Of a stretch of 64,000 nt of DNA, positions 34,074 to 43,857 are shown piece by piece. Position numbers and translations under genes: made by a program. Each line of letters opens with the position of its first letter. The first letter of the stretch is position 1. This DNA comes from JBFONV01 sp040779335. Lineage in GTDB: Bacteria; Pseudomonadota; Gammaproteobacteria; Enterobacterales; Alteromonadaceae. The notes below the pieces were generated by a model that was given only the letters and a program-made list of their open reading frames with translations, had not been told where the DNA came from and ran no database searches. Location of the stretch: assembly GCA_040779335.1 (NCBI GenBank), contig JBFONV010000001.1, positions 1,178,001-1,242,000 on the forward strand, read 5' to 3'.

Positions 34074-35588
34074 ATGAAACTTAAAATACTTATATTAATG
34101 AGCTTAACGTATTGCTTAACGTCAAGCTCATTTTTTTTAGCCGAGCATTTAGATGACCTGATACGTAACGGTCTAGCGTCTGAGGAGCAAATAGCGTTTG
34201 CTGCCTCAAAAAATGTTGCTTCAGCTAAATTAGTGCTAAGAAAGAAACATATTATTGGCAGTGATAACTGGCTATCACTCACGCAAGATTTGGCCGTTGA
34301 CGATAGTCTTTATGCTTTGGAGCTTGGTCAGTATTATTATAATGTTCAAACTGACGAGTTAGCTTTTCTTTGGTTACAACGTGCTGTCGAGCAGGGGGAA
34401 CAAAATGCTGTATTCCCCCTTGCTAAATTATGGTTTCAGCGACAGGCTTATCAACAGGTATTGGCCTTGTCATCGTCAAGTCCCCAAGATATCGAGCTGC
34501 TATTATTAGCGGTAGAAGCGGCTATTGCTCAAGGGGATATTGCCTTTGTTTCTAGACATATAACGCGCCTTAATCATGAGGAAAGTGCGCAAGAGCTGTT
34601 AACCTTGATAACGCGCTATAAAATATTAGATACGGTTTTTAATGATGACCGCGTACTTGGCGCAGCTCAACCTTTGTTACCCTCAGCAATGTCAGCCACC
34701 GTAACACCTTCAGTGTGCCATAATAGTATTCAACTTTTCGCCACCAACATTCACGATCTCGATTATTTACAAACTTTAGTTGAGCGTTTTTCAACGCATC
34801 CACTTCGTAGTGCGTTTTGTTTTTCACCCATACGCTATGTGCCATTAGCACAATTAAAATGCCAGCATGATGACAAGGCCGCCATTCAATGTGATGAATC
34901 AATTTGGCAAAGAAAAGTCACAGAAATAAACACGCGTTATTTGGGAGTATTAGTACCAAAAGGGGGGGCAAATGTGCATTTTGGTATCATGTATTTAGAT
35001 AATAATGATACGGTAAATGTAATAGCGCATGAACTATCGCACCTTTTAGGTTTTGTCGATGAATACCCACTATCGGAGCACCATACTACCTGTCAGCAGC
35101 ATCAACAGGCAATGTTTGCGCCCAATGTCGCTATTATTAAAGAAATATACTATGGCGATAAAACATTAGTTCGCGCTCAGGTGCTCAAACAAATTCCTTG
35201 GGCAAAATTTATTAAAAGCAGCACACCAATATTAACGCCAGCAGATAAGGGCGCTAATAATAGTTGGCAATTGGGGACGCCACTAAAGCATAAAGATGAG
35301 TTTGGTATTTTTGCCGCAGAAACTTGTGATGGCCGCAAGGTGCAAGCATTTAAACCGTTGTTAAAACCGACACAATTAACCTATTTTGAGCTAGATTTTC
35401 CTGCGCAATATCAAAAAATCATTGCCGATGACCTCAATGCTTATTCAATGCCTAGCTTTCATTATAATGTTGCTTTGTCATTATTTGGCCAGGGACGGGT
35501 CACAGAGGCTAAAGGTTGGTTAAATGTATCTGCGGAGTTTGAAAAAAATAAACTTCGTCAAATGAAAGTGTTGCAAGGCGCCTTCTAA
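34074..35588 (+). CDS. Exported probable zinc metalloprotease (M64-like motif) with repeat N-terminus
   Basis: A 504-residue protein with a signal peptide (~1-22). Helical-repeat segments resembling Sel1/TPR units (ELGQYYYNVQTDELAFLWLQ, ~85-130) are followed by a region holding HELSHLLGFVDEY (319-331). That is HExxHxxGxxDEY, which fits the metzincin-type zinc site of M64 (IgA peptidase-like) proteins, where the Asp is the third ligand and DEY is typical. Overall I do not recognise a characterised homologue, and the substrate is unknown. It starts 53 bases after nlpI on the same strand and may share its transcript. Confidence 0.6.
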   Translation: MKLKILILMSLTYCLTSSSFFLAEHLDDLIRNGLASEEQIAFAASKNVASAKLVLRKKHIIGSDNWLSLTQDLAVDDSLYALELGQYYYNVQTDELAFLWLQRAVEQGEQNAVFPLAKLWFQRQAYQQVLALSSSSPQDIELLLLAVEAAIAQGDIAFVSRHITRLNHEESAQELLTLITRYKILDTVFNDDRVLGAAQPLLPSAMSATVTPSVCHNSIQLFATNIHDLDYLQTLVERFSTHPLRSAFCFSPIRYVPLAQLKCQHDDKAAIQCDESIWQRKVTEINTRYLGVLVPKGGANVHFGIMYLDNNDTVNVIAHELSHLLGFVDEYPLSEHHTTCQQHQQAMFAPNVAIIKEIYYGDKTLVRAQVLKQIPWAKFIKSSTPILTPADKGANNSWQLGTPLKHKDEFGIFAAETCDGRKVQAFKPLLKPTQLTYFELDFPAQYQKIIADDLNAYSMPSFHYNVALSLFGQGRVTEAKGWLNVSAEFEKNKLRQMKVLQGAF

Positions 35589-35597
35589 ATTTTTTAC

Positions 35598-35879
35598 TTA
35601 GGCATCCTTATGTTGATAGTTTAACGGTTGTTGTTTTGCTGAATTACTGAGTATTTTTCGCGCGTCTATATATTTTTGCTGTTCAAGCAAATACTTACTT
35701 CTTACTTCTGCTGTTGGCCACATAGAGTTGTTTTCTATCCGGCCCGTTTTAGAGCTTATTTCAACAGTATTCCGTTCTGTTGAAATAGTTTCATTTCTGA
35801 TAAACCACGAAAATAATTTCATGCTGCCATCCCTTGTCATGCTTTGGGCAAATTGTAGTTCATAATAAGATAAACTCAC
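35598..35879 (-). CDS. Small hypothetical protein
   Basis: An open frame of 93 codons from GTG 35879. An internal ATG at 35822 (MKLFSWFIRNE) would give 74 residues and may be the true start, with a weak GGGAT upstream. The C-terminal part (AEVRSKYLLEQQKYIDARKI) is a charged helix. No signal peptide or domain is recognised. It is convergent with the preceding gene and divergent from the cysteine desulfurase. It could be real but has no independent support. Confidence 0.4.
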   Translation of the reverse strand: MSLSYYELQFAQSMTRDGSMKLFSWFIRNETISTERNTVEISSKTGRIENNSMWPTAEVRSKYLLEQQKYIDARKILSNSAKQQPLNYQHKDA

Positions 35880-35968
35880 ACTGTTTTAACTGAGTTTTGT
35901 CATTAATTTCATAACTAAGTTTATTGCGCCATTTTAATGTATAATTGTGACATTATTATTATCTATAA

Positions 35969-37648
35969 TTGTCAACGACCTACATGAATTGCTTTAACGT
36001 TGTGGCGTTTCGCCAACAGTTTCCATTATTGAAAAAAACATTGGCTGATATGCCATTAGTATATTTTGACAATGCCGCCACCACACAAAAACCACAAAGC
36101 ATGCTAGATTGCCTGCAGTCATATTATTGTCAAAGCAATGCCAATGTTCATCGTGCATCTCATGCTTTAAGTGCGCAATCAACGGTGGCATTTGAACAAG
36201 CGCGTAAAATCGTGAAAAACTTCATTGGCGCTAGTGCAATTCAAGAAATTATCTGGACCAAAGGAGCGACCGAAAGTGCCAATTTAATTGCGCAAAGTTG
36301 GGGACGAGAAAACCTGTCTGTAGGCGATGAAATAGTACTAAGTTATGCGGAGCATCACGCCAATATTGTGCCTTGGCAAATTGTCGCTGAACAAACAGGA
36401 GCAGTGATTAAAGTATTACCTTTGGATAAGAATGGCAGAATAGATGTTAACCAATTGGCAAATGTGATAACCGAAAAAGCTAAAGCTGTTTGTATCGCCC
36501 ACATATCTAATGTGCTCGGTCGGATAAACCCCGTTGAGAGTGTTATTGCACGAGCCAAGCAAGTTGGTGCGATCACTGTTATTGATGGCGCTCAGGCAGT
36601 AGCGCACCAAATGATTGATGTCAGTAAGCTAGACTGTGATTTTTACTTTTTTTCTGCCCATAAAATGTATGGCCCTACAGGTGTTGGGGTTTTATATGGT
36701 CGCCAATCACTGCTTGAGTCGATGGTGCCTTATCAAGCTGGGGGGGAAATGATAAAAACAGTGAGTTTTGAGAAAACCACTTACAATAGTTTGCCGTTTA
36801 AGTTCGAGCCAGGTACCCCTAATATCGCGGGAGTGATCGCATTTGCTAATGCCGTTGATTTTTTACGTCAACAGCATGACAACAACATCGGTGAATATGA
36901 ACAAAAGTTGTTAAGCTATTGCTATCAAGAGTTGCTTACTATTAACGAGGTTAACTTTATTGTTGCTGATAGACCTGATATTCCAGTGTTCTCTTTTACT
37001 GTTGATAATCATCATAACCACGATATTTCTGCGGCCTTAGACACCTATGGTATTGCGGTTCGAAGTGGCCATCATTGTGCCATGCCGTTAATGACTTACT
37101 TAAATATTAGTGGTTGTACTAGAGTGTCTTTAGCCCCGTATAATACTTTTGCGGAAGTTGATTATTTTATTACCTCATTGAAAAAAATCATTTCTGGTGA
37201 AAGTTACGATACTCCAGAAGAACAGTTAATTGAGCCCGACAAAATTACTCAAATAGAAAGTGATAAAATAAAAGCGCTATTTGCTAACGCGACAGGGTGG
37301 GATAGTCGTCACCGTGAAATAATGTTGCTTGGTAAGCAATTAATGAGAATGCCTAAAGAGCAACGCAATGAGCAAACCTTAATATCAGGTTGTGAAAGCC
37401 AGGCATGGCTGTCGTATACAGTAAATGAACAAGGTGAATTTAGTTTTACTGCCGATAGCGATGCAAAAGTGATCCGGGGATTACTCGTTATCGTCTTGGC
37501 CGCTTATAATGGTAAAACCTCGCAACAAATTCGCGATTTTGATATCAACGACTATTTTGATTCGTTAGGTTTATTGCAGCATTTAAGCCCATCGCGGGGC
37601 AATGGCCTTAACGCTATTGTTGATAAAATATTGCGGTTAGCACAATAA
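35969..37648 (+). CDS. Cysteine desulfurase-sulfur acceptor fusion (CsdA-CsdE type)
   Basis: A single 559-codon frame joins two proteins that are usually separate. Residues ~1-405 are a group II (SufS/CsdA) cysteine desulfurase, with the PLP lysine in SAHKMYGPTG and the persulfide Cys in RSGHHCAMPLM. Residues ~425-559 are a SufE/CsdE-type acceptor with the Cys in LISGCESQAW. The desulfurase takes sulfur from cysteine and passes it to the acceptor. The neighbour tcdA (= csdL) matches the E. coli csdA-csdE-csdL cluster, so the Csd rather than the Suf pathway is likely. Start TTG 35969 or ATG 35984; neither has a strong ribosome site. Confidence 0.9.
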   Translation: MSTTYMNCFNVVAFRQQFPLLKKTLADMPLVYFDNAATTQKPQSMLDCLQSYYCQSNANVHRASHALSAQSTVAFEQARKIVKNFIGASAIQEIIWTKGATESANLIAQSWGRENLSVGDEIVLSYAEHHANIVPWQIVAEQTGAVIKVLPLDKNGRIDVNQLANVITEKAKAVCIAHISNVLGRINPVESVIARAKQVGAITVIDGAQAVAHQMIDVSKLDCDFYFFSAHKMYGPTGVGVLYGRQSLLESMVPYQAGGEMIKTVSFEKTTYNSLPFKFEPGTPNIAGVIAFANAVDFLRQQHDNNIGEYEQKLLSYCYQELLTINEVNFIVADRPDIPVFSFTVDNHHNHDISAALDTYGIAVRSGHHCAMPLMTYLNISGCTRVSLAPYNTFAEVDYFITSLKKIISGESYDTPEEQLIEPDKITQIESDKIKALFANATGWDSRHREIMLLGKQLMRMPKEQRNEQTLISGCESQAWLSYTVNEQGEFSFTADSDAKVIRGLLVIVLAAYNGKTSQQIRDFDINDYFDSLGLLQHLSPSRGNGLNAIVDKILRLAQ

Positions 37649-37667
37649 GGTTAAACACGACATCTCA

Positions 37668-38468
37668 TTAGCGCTGGTGCTTAGCAAGATATTTAGCAAT
37701 TGTTTTACTGACTGCAAAAAAGGCAAAACTGGCGGTAACATGTGTGGCAGCGCCAAAGCCACCACTACAATCTAAACGCATTACACCGTCGCTACTTTGC
37801 TTAGCATGGCAAACATCGCCTTGATCTGTTGGGTATACCAGCTGCTCAGTTGAAAATACTGCGTCTATACCGAACTTACGTTTACTGGCCTTTTTAATGT
37901 CTGCAGCGGGAAAACCATATTCACGTCGTAATTGATTTTTCACTTTTGCTAATAGTGGATCTTGGTAGGTTTGACTCAAGTCAGTAATGGCTATTTTACT
38001 CGGATCTGTCTGTCCGCCAGCACCGCCAACGGTTATTATCGGTTGCTTGTTTCTTTTGCAGTGATTAATCATTGCCGACTTGATCTTCACGGAGTCAATT
38101 GCATCGACAACATAATCAAATTGATTTGATAACAAGGCCTTCAGGTTATCTAAGGTGACAAAATCTTCAACCTGAGTGACTTTACATTCGGGGTTAATTT
38201 GTAAAATGCGCTCAGCCATCACCTCGACTTTACTTTGACCAACAGTGTTTGAGAGTGCATGTATTTGGCGATTAACATTCGTGGTACAAATGTCATCGAG
38301 ATCTATCAATGTCAGTTGCCCAACACCATTTCTAGCAAGGGCTTCTGCTGCCCATGAGCCAACGCCGCCAATACCAATAACGCAAAAGTGGGCGTTTTTT
38401 AGCAAAGTTGCCCCGTCAGTGCCGTATAAACGAGCAATTCCGCCGAATCTAAGTTGATAATCAGACAT
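37668..38468 (-). CDS. tcdA: tRNA threonylcarbamoyladenosine dehydratase TcdA (CsdL)
   Basis: A 266-residue E1/MoeB-like ATP-dependent enzyme that cyclises t6A37 in tRNA to ct6A. It has the nucleotide-binding GIGGVGSWAAEALARNGVG, IDLDDICTTNVNRQ and the VTVGGAGGQTDPS segment. E. coli TcdA needs the CsdA-CsdE sulfur relay. Here that relay is the fused protein encoded convergently, 19 bases away. Start ATG 38468 lacks a clear ribosome site. Confidence 0.93.
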   Translation of the reverse strand: MSDYQLRFGGIARLYGTDGATLLKNAHFCVIGIGGVGSWAAEALARNGVGQLTLIDLDDICTTNVNRQIHALSNTVGQSKVEVMAERILQINPECKVTQVEDFVTLDNLKALLSNQFDYVVDAIDSVKIKSAMINHCKRNKQPIITVGGAGGQTDPSKIAITDLSQTYQDPLLAKVKNQLRREYGFPAADIKKASKRKFGIDAVFSTEQLVYPTDQGDVCHAKQSSDGVMRLDCSGGFGAATHVTASFAFFAVSKTIAKYLAKHQR

Positions 38469-38750
38469 AAAAAATAAGAATAATAAAAGTTGCCAGTATT
38501 ATAACAGTGTCCACAGTGAGGTTAAAAAAATAACTGCGCAAATAGAAAAATTTAATCTTATATTTATTAAGCTGAGTTGTGGTTGATTAAAATTTTAGGC
38601 TTAGATCTGCTTTTGATATTTCTTTTGTGAATGTTTGGTATTTTTAAAGTAAATACTGAAAGGGTAAATAATACTGATAACAAGCTGGACTTGTACGAAA
38701 AATGAGCGTTTTTGTTTGGTGTAAACATTTGAGGAGCGATAAACAACGCA
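38469..38750. other. Gap between tcdA start and gltA terminator
   Basis: About 280 bases of AT-rich DNA, presumably holding the tcdA promoter on the minus strand. No gene or repeat was seen. Confidence 0.45.
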
Positions 38751-38778
38751 AAAAAAAGGCAGCTAAGGCTGCCTTTTT
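38751..38778 (-). terminator. Terminator of gltA
   Basis: Read on the minus strand: AAAAAGGCAGC, a 4-base loop, GCTGCCTTTTTTT. The stem has 11 bp and a T run, 26 bases after the gltA stop. Confidence 0.88.
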
Positions 38779-38803
38779 ATTAATAATTACTATTACTAGC
38801 TAT

Positions 38804-40090
38804 TTATCTGTCTTTTAATGGAATAAATTCTCGGTTTAATTCGCCATCATATTTTTGACGAGGACGACCAATTTTTTGTCCCGCTTGACCTAACATTTCA
38901 TCCCAATGTGATACCCAACCAACGGTACGAGACATGGCAAAAATGACAGTAAACATATTGGTTGGAATACCAATAGCTTTCAAGATAATACCTGAGTAGA
39001 AATCAACGTTAGGATAAAGTTTCTTCTCAATAAAGTATGGGTCTTCTAGCGCTACTTTCTCAAGCGCCATAGCGACATCTAAAAGAGGATCTTTTATACC
39101 TAACTCTTTCAATACTTCATGACATGTTTCACGCATTACTGTAGCGCGAGGGTCGAAGTTTTTATAAACACGATGACCAAAGCCCATCAAACGGAATGGG
39201 TCGTTTTTATCTTTTGCTTTAGCAACAAATTCATCAACACGGTCTAATGAGCCTATTTGTTGAAGCATAGTCAAACAAGCTTCGTTTGCGCCACCGTGAG
39301 CCGGTCCCCATAATGATGCAACACCTGCAGCAATACAGGCATAAGGGTTAGCGCCAGATGAACCCGCTAAACGAACAGTAGACGTAGATGCATTTTGTTC
39401 ATGATCTGCATGCAAAGTAAATATACGATCCATTGCGCGAGCGAGTGTCGGGCTAACTTTGTATTCTTCTGCAGGTACAGAAAACATCATGTGTAAAAAG
39501 TTTTCTGCGTAGCTTAAATCATTACGTGGATAGACGAATGGTTGACCAATGCTGTACTTATAAGCCATCGCGGCAATAGTCGGCATTTTCGCAATCAGTC
39601 GGTGAGCACTGCGCATACGTTGATCAGGTGCGTGAATGTCTAAATCACTGTGATAAAAAGAAGAAAGAGCGCCAACAACCCCACATAACATCGCCATTGG
39701 GTGGGCATCAGGTAAGAAACCGTGGAAAAAATGCACTAACTTTTCGTGAACCATTGTATGGTTGGTGATGATTTTTTTGAACTCATCATACTGAGATGTA
39801 GTTGGTGCGTCACCGTTTAATAAAATATAACAAACTTCAAGGTAATCAGCTTGTTTAGCTAAACTGTCAATTGGATATCCACGATGTTGCAATATCCCTT
39901 TTCCACCGTCAATAAAAGTAATTGACGACTCACATGATGCTGTTGCTAAGAAACCAGGATCGTAGGTGAAATAACCATAATTACCCAAAGTTCGGATGTC
40001 AATTACGTCGTTACCTGCGCTACCAGAAAGAATGGGCAAGTCCGCAACTACTTTACCATCAATACTTAGAGAGGCCTTTGATTCAGCCAT
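38804..40090 (-). CDS. gltA: Citrate synthase
   Basis: A 428-residue type (hexameric, NADH-regulated class) citrate synthase of the TCA cycle, condensing acetyl-CoA and oxaloacetate. Motifs: ILQHRGYPIDSLA, the catalytic His in GPAHGGANEA, GFGHRVYKNFDPRA, and the second conserved region GIPTNMFTVIFA. AGGGG precedes ATG 40090. It is divergent from sdhC across a 476-bp regulatory region, a classic gltA-sdh arrangement. Confidence 0.97.
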   Translation of the reverse strand: MAESKASLSIDGKVVADLPILSGSAGNDVIDIRTLGNYGYFTYDPGFLATASCESSITFIDGGKGILQHRGYPIDSLAKQADYLEVCYILLNGDAPTTSQYDEFKKIITNHTMVHEKLVHFFHGFLPDAHPMAMLCGVVGALSSFYHSDLDIHAPDQRMRSAHRLIAKMPTIAAMAYKYSIGQPFVYPRNDLSYAENFLHMMFSVPAEEYKVSPTLARAMDRIFTLHADHEQNASTSTVRLAGSSGANPYACIAAGVASLWGPAHGGANEACLTMLQQIGSLDRVDEFVAKAKDKNDPFRLMGFGHRVYKNFDPRATVMRETCHEVLKELGIKDPLLDVAMALEKVALEDPYFIEKKLYPNVDFYSGIILKAIGIPTNMFTVIFAMSRTVGWVSHWDEMLGQAGQKIGRPRQKYDGELNREFIPLKDR

Positions 40091-40566
40091 ATGTTTTATC
40101 CCCTATCAATTAGTTATCTGACCAAAATTGAAAATTTAATCAGTCTTTATGAATATAAAACCGCGGGTATTCTACTGCAAGAACCCCCTATAAAGTCAAT
40201 TCAATTGTGTCTTCGAATAGATATAAATCAATTTTCTAGAACATTGTTTTATTATAAATTAACAAATTAAAAACACCTAGTGGTCGAAAATTAACCGCAA
40301 GTCTTTAAGATAGCAAGAAAATTGAAATTTAAAACAATCATCTATATAATCTAGCCGCTCTGCGACTGTTTTTCATTTAGCGTAAGCATTTTGTTTGTAA
40401 TCGAACAAAAATAACGAATTTGTTATTCTCTCGGTTGATTACAATCGTATGCAATACGGTTATTAGAACAGTTTCAGATCGCTTGGGGGGTTGCTCATAT
40501 GGTAGTGAATTTTTGTGAGCGACAAAAAATAAGTAGAAGGCTCAAAGAGCTCTTTAGGCAGCAATC
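40091..40566. other. gltA-sdhC divergent control region
   Basis: The region carries the sdh promoter (40322-40350) and, for gltA, a possible minus-strand -35 TTGACT (40194-40199) and -10 TAGAAT (40169-40174) with a rather long 19-base gap. The sdh transcript would have a ~210-base leader. Binding sites for ArcA, CRP or Fur were not convincingly identified. Confidence 0.4.
40322..40350 (+). promoter_or_regulatory. Predicted promoter of sdhCDAB-sucAB
   Basis: TTGAAA (40322-40327) and a perfect TATAAT (40345-40350), 17 bases apart. Confidence 0.6.
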
Positions 40567-40941
40567 GTGAAAAAACAACGTCCTGTAAACCTTGACCTGA
40601 CTACAATTAAAATGCATCCAGCAGCGAATGCTTCAATATTACACCGTATATCTGGTGTGATTATGGTATTTGCTATCGGAATTTTATTGTGGACTCTCTC
40701 ATTATCTTTATCTTCCGCTGAAGAATTCACTCAAGTAAAAACAATGCTTGATGGTGTATTTTTTAAATTAATCATATTAGGTATTTGCTCTGCACTTATT
40801 TATCACTTGCTAGGTGGTGTTCGTCACCTTTTCATGGACTTGGGGCATTTTGAAGAAAAAGCGTCAGGCAATGCAAGTGCCAAATTTATTATGGCTTTAT
40901 GGCTAGTGCTTACCGTAGTAGTAGGAGTTTGGTTATGGTAA
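40567..40941 (+). CDS. sdhC: Succinate dehydrogenase cytochrome b556 subunit
   Basis: A 124-residue membrane anchor of complex II with three TM helices. It has the heme/quinone-region motif NASILHRISGVIM and the His in LLGGVRHLFMDLGH. The opening RPVNLDLTTIKMHPAA is typical for SdhC. Start GTG 40567. It overlaps sdhD by seven bases. Confidence 0.95.
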   Translation: MKKQRPVNLDLTTIKMHPAANASILHRISGVIMVFAIGILLWTLSLSLSSAEEFTQVKTMLDGVFFKLIILGICSALIYHLLGGVRHLFMDLGHFEEKASGNASAKFIMALWLVLTVVVGVWLW

Positions 40942-41282
40942 ATAATGCAGCAACAGTGGGCCGTAGCGGCGTACATGATTTTATTCTTTTAAGAGCTAGC
41001 GCCGTTATTTTAGCGCTATATACTCTATTAATCGCAGGCTTTTTCGTTGTTACCCCAGAAGTAACTTATGAAAACTGGCATGGCTTCTTTTCTTGCATGA
41101 GTGTGAAAGTCGCCACCTTATTGGCTATCATTGCTTTATTAATTCACGCTTGGATAGGTGTGTGGCAAGTATTGTCAGACTACGTTAAACCAGCATTTTT
41201 GCGTGGCTCATTGCAATTTTTCTTTTCTATAACCTTACTTGCTTATCTTGCAAGCGGTTTCTTGATAGTGTGGGGTGTGTAA
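40935..41282 (+). CDS. sdhD: Succinate dehydrogenase membrane anchor subunit
   Basis: A 115-residue second anchor subunit with three TM helices. GRSGVHDFILLRASAVILALY and HAWIGVWQVLSDYVKP are typical. The frame is open from 40899, but ATG 40935 (MVNNAATVGRSG) has GGAG just upstream and matches the family start. Together with SdhC it binds heme b and ubiquinone. Confidence 0.95.
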   Translation: MVNNAATVGRSGVHDFILLRASAVILALYTLLIAGFFVVTPEVTYENWHGFFSCMSVKVATLLAIIALLIHAWIGVWQVLSDYVKPAFLRGSLQFFFSITLLAYLASGFLIVWGV

Positions 41283-43052
41283 GTGAACGTTCCAGTTCGT
41301 GAATTTGACGCCATCGTAATTGGCGCAGGCGGCGCGGGTATGCGCGCGGCATTAGCAATTTCTGAATCAGGCAAATCTTGTGCTTTGATTTCAAAGGTTT
41401 TTCCTACTCGTTCTCATACAGTGTCTGCTCAAGGCGGTATCACTGTAGCATTAGGTAATGCGCATGAAGACCATTGGGAACAACATATGTATGACACCGT
41501 AAAAGGTTCTGATTACATTGGTGACCAAGACGCAATTGAATACATGTGTAAAACCGGTCCTGAATCTATCATTGAATTAGAAAGAATGGGTTTACCATTT
41601 TCTCGTACCGACGAAGGTAAAATTTACCAACGTCCATTTGGTGGCCAATCTAAAAACTTCGGTGGTGAGCAAGCAGCACGTACCGCAGCAGCGGCTGACC
41701 GTACAGGTCACGCGTTATTACATTGTTTGTATCAGCAAAACGTTAAAAACAAAACGAACGTTTATTCAGAGTGGTATGCACTGGATTTAGTTAAAAATGA
41801 TGATGGTGCTGTCGTTGGTACAACCGCTATTTGTATTGAAACGGGTGAAGTTGTTTACTTTAAAGCGCGTGCTACTGTACTTGCTACTGGTGGTGCTGGT
41901 CGTATTTTCGCATCAACCACTAATGCTCACATAAACACGGGTGACGGTGTTGGTATGTCACTTCGCGCTGGTGTACAAATGCAAGACATGGAGATGTGGC
42001 AATTCCATCCAACAGGTATCGCAGGGGCTGGTGTACTGGTTACTGAAGGTTGTCGTGGTGAAGGTGGATACCTACTTAACAAAGACGGCGAGCGTTTCAT
42101 GGAACGTTATGCACCTAATGCTAAAGATTTAGCGGGTCGTGACGTAGTTGCTCGTTCAATGATGACTGAAATTCGAGAAGGTCGTGGTTGTGATGGTCCT
42201 TGGGGTCCTCATATTAAACTTAAACTTGATCACTTAGGTCGAGAAACCTTGAATCAACGTTTACCTGGCGTATGTGATTTGTCGAAAACATTTGCTCATG
42301 TTGATCCTGCAGAAGAGCCAATTCCTGTTATTCCTACCTGTCATTATCAAATGGGTGGTGTACCTTGTAATGTTAATGGTCAAGCTATTAGCTTTAACCC
42401 TGAAACGGGCGAAGATACCATTATTGAAGGTTTGTTCGCCGTGGGTGAAATCGCTAACGTATCAGTACATGGAGCTAACCGTTTAGGTGGTAACTCATTA
42501 CTTGATTTAGTTGTATTTGGTCGCGCAGCAGGTAATTTCTTAGGCACGTATCTTTCTGATACACAAAATGCTAAAGATGCTTCTTCATCTGATGTTGACG
42601 CAGCGCTTGCTCGTTTCAATCGTTGGGAGTCATCAACAACAGGTGAAGACCCAGTACAAATTCGTAAAGACTTACAACAGTGTATGCAGTTAAACTTCTC
42701 GGTATTCCGTGAAGGTGAAGCAATGGCTGAAGGTATGAAAGAGTTGACCGAAATTCGTGAACGTCTTCAACATGCGAAATTGGACGATAAGTCTTCAGAA
42801 TTTAATACTCAACGCATTGAGTGTTTAGAATTAGATAACTTAATGGAAACCGCTTTCTGTTCTGCAAAAGCAGCGAACTTCCGCACAGAATCTCGTGGTG
42901 CTCATGCCCGTCAAGATTTTACTGAGCGTGACGATGAAAACTGGTTATGCCATTCTATCTACTCGCCAGATACTGAAGATATGAGTAAGCGTTCAGTTAA
43001 TATGAGCCCAGTTCACCGTGAAGCTTTCCCACCGAAAGCTAGAACTTACTAA
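41283..43052 (+). CDS. sdhA: Succinate dehydrogenase flavoprotein subunit
   Basis: A 589-residue catalytic subunit of complex II that oxidises succinate to fumarate. It has the FAD-binding GAGGAGMRAALAISE, the FAD-linked His in FPTRSHTVSAQGG, the active-site HPTGIAGAGVL region and the C-terminal RGAHARQDF motif. Start GTG 41283, directly after the sdhD stop. Normal length. Confidence 0.97.
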   Translation: MNVPVREFDAIVIGAGGAGMRAALAISESGKSCALISKVFPTRSHTVSAQGGITVALGNAHEDHWEQHMYDTVKGSDYIGDQDAIEYMCKTGPESIIELERMGLPFSRTDEGKIYQRPFGGQSKNFGGEQAARTAAAADRTGHALLHCLYQQNVKNKTNVYSEWYALDLVKNDDGAVVGTTAICIETGEVVYFKARATVLATGGAGRIFASTTNAHINTGDGVGMSLRAGVQMQDMEMWQFHPTGIAGAGVLVTEGCRGEGGYLLNKDGERFMERYAPNAKDLAGRDVVARSMMTEIREGRGCDGPWGPHIKLKLDHLGRETLNQRLPGVCDLSKTFAHVDPAEEPIPVIPTCHYQMGGVPCNVNGQAISFNPETGEDTIIEGLFAVGEIANVSVHGANRLGGNSLLDLVVFGRAAGNFLGTYLSDTQNAKDASSSDVDAALARFNRWESSTTGEDPVQIRKDLQQCMQLNFSVFREGEAMAEGMKELTEIRERLQHAKLDDKSSEFNTQRIECLELDNLMETAFCSAKAANFRTESRGAHARQDFTERDDENWLCHSIYSPDTEDMSKRSVNMSPVHREAFPPKARTY

Positions 43053-43064
43053 GGAGCATTGACG

Positions 43065-43775
43065 ATGAAACAAGTTTTTTCGATTTACCGTTACAACCCT
43101 GATGTTGATAATGCCCCTTACATGAAAGACTATGAGTTGGAAGTACCCGAAGGCTCAGACATGATGGTATTAGACGCGTTAATCTTGTTAAAAGAACAAG
43201 ATCCAACGTTGTCATTCCGTCGCTCATGTCGTGAAGGTGTTTGTGGTAGTGATGGCTTAAATATGAATGGTAAAAATGGCTTAGCGTGTATAACGCCATT
43301 ATCTGAACTTAAGGCAAGTAAAATTGTCTTACGTCCATTACCAGGATTACCAGTGGTGCGCGATTTAATTATCGACATGACCCAGTTCTACAATCAGTAT
43401 GAGAAAATCAAACCATACTTGATTAATGATGGCAAAGAGCAGCCGGCGCGTGAACATTTACAATCTCCAGAAGAGCGCGAGCATCTTGATGGTTTATATG
43501 AATGTATCTTATGTGCGTGTTGTTCTACGTCTTGTCCGTCATTTTGGTGGAACCCTGACAAATTCGTCGGTCCAGCCGGTTTATTGCATGCTTATCGATT
43601 CTTAATTGATAGCCGCGATACCGCGACAGAAGAACGCTTAGACGATTTACAAGATGCTTACAGCGTATTTCGCTGCCATGGCATTATGAATTGTGTTGAT
43701 GTTTGTCCTAAAGGGCTGAACCCAACTAAAGCTATCGGCCATATTAAGTCGATGTTGTTAAAAAGAGCCGTTTAA
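43065..43775 (+). CDS. sdhB: Succinate dehydrogenase iron-sulfur subunit
   Basis: A 236-residue electron-transfer subunit with three clusters: [2Fe-2S] in CREGVCGSDG and a following Cys, [4Fe-4S] in CILCACCSTSCPSFWW, and [3Fe-4S] in CHGIMNCVDVCPKGLNP. ATG 43065, eight bases after AAGGAG, is preferred to TTG 43059. Confidence 0.97.
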   Translation: MKQVFSIYRYNPDVDNAPYMKDYELEVPEGSDMMVLDALILLKEQDPTLSFRRSCREGVCGSDGLNMNGKNGLACITPLSELKASKIVLRPLPGLPVVRDLIIDMTQFYNQYEKIKPYLINDGKEQPAREHLQSPEEREHLDGLYECILCACCSTSCPSFWWNPDKFVGPAGLLHAYRFLIDSRDTATEERLDDLQDAYSVFRCHGIMNCVDVCPKGLNPTKAIGHIKSMLLKRAV

Positions 43776-43781
43776 TGAAAA

Positions 43782-43812
43782 TGCAGAACGTTTCGCGACG
43801 TTCTGCACTTTT
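43782..43812 (+). terminator. Hairpin/partial terminator between sdhB and sucA
   Basis: TGCAGAACGT (43782-43791), loop TTCGCG, ACGTTCTGCA (43798-43807), then CTTTT. A perfect 10-bp stem but a short T run, so partial termination or RNA stabilisation is likely. Confidence 0.6.
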
Positions 43813-43857
43813 ATAAACATATAATTTTTTTGCTTTATCCCAGCAAAGGAACAGGAA

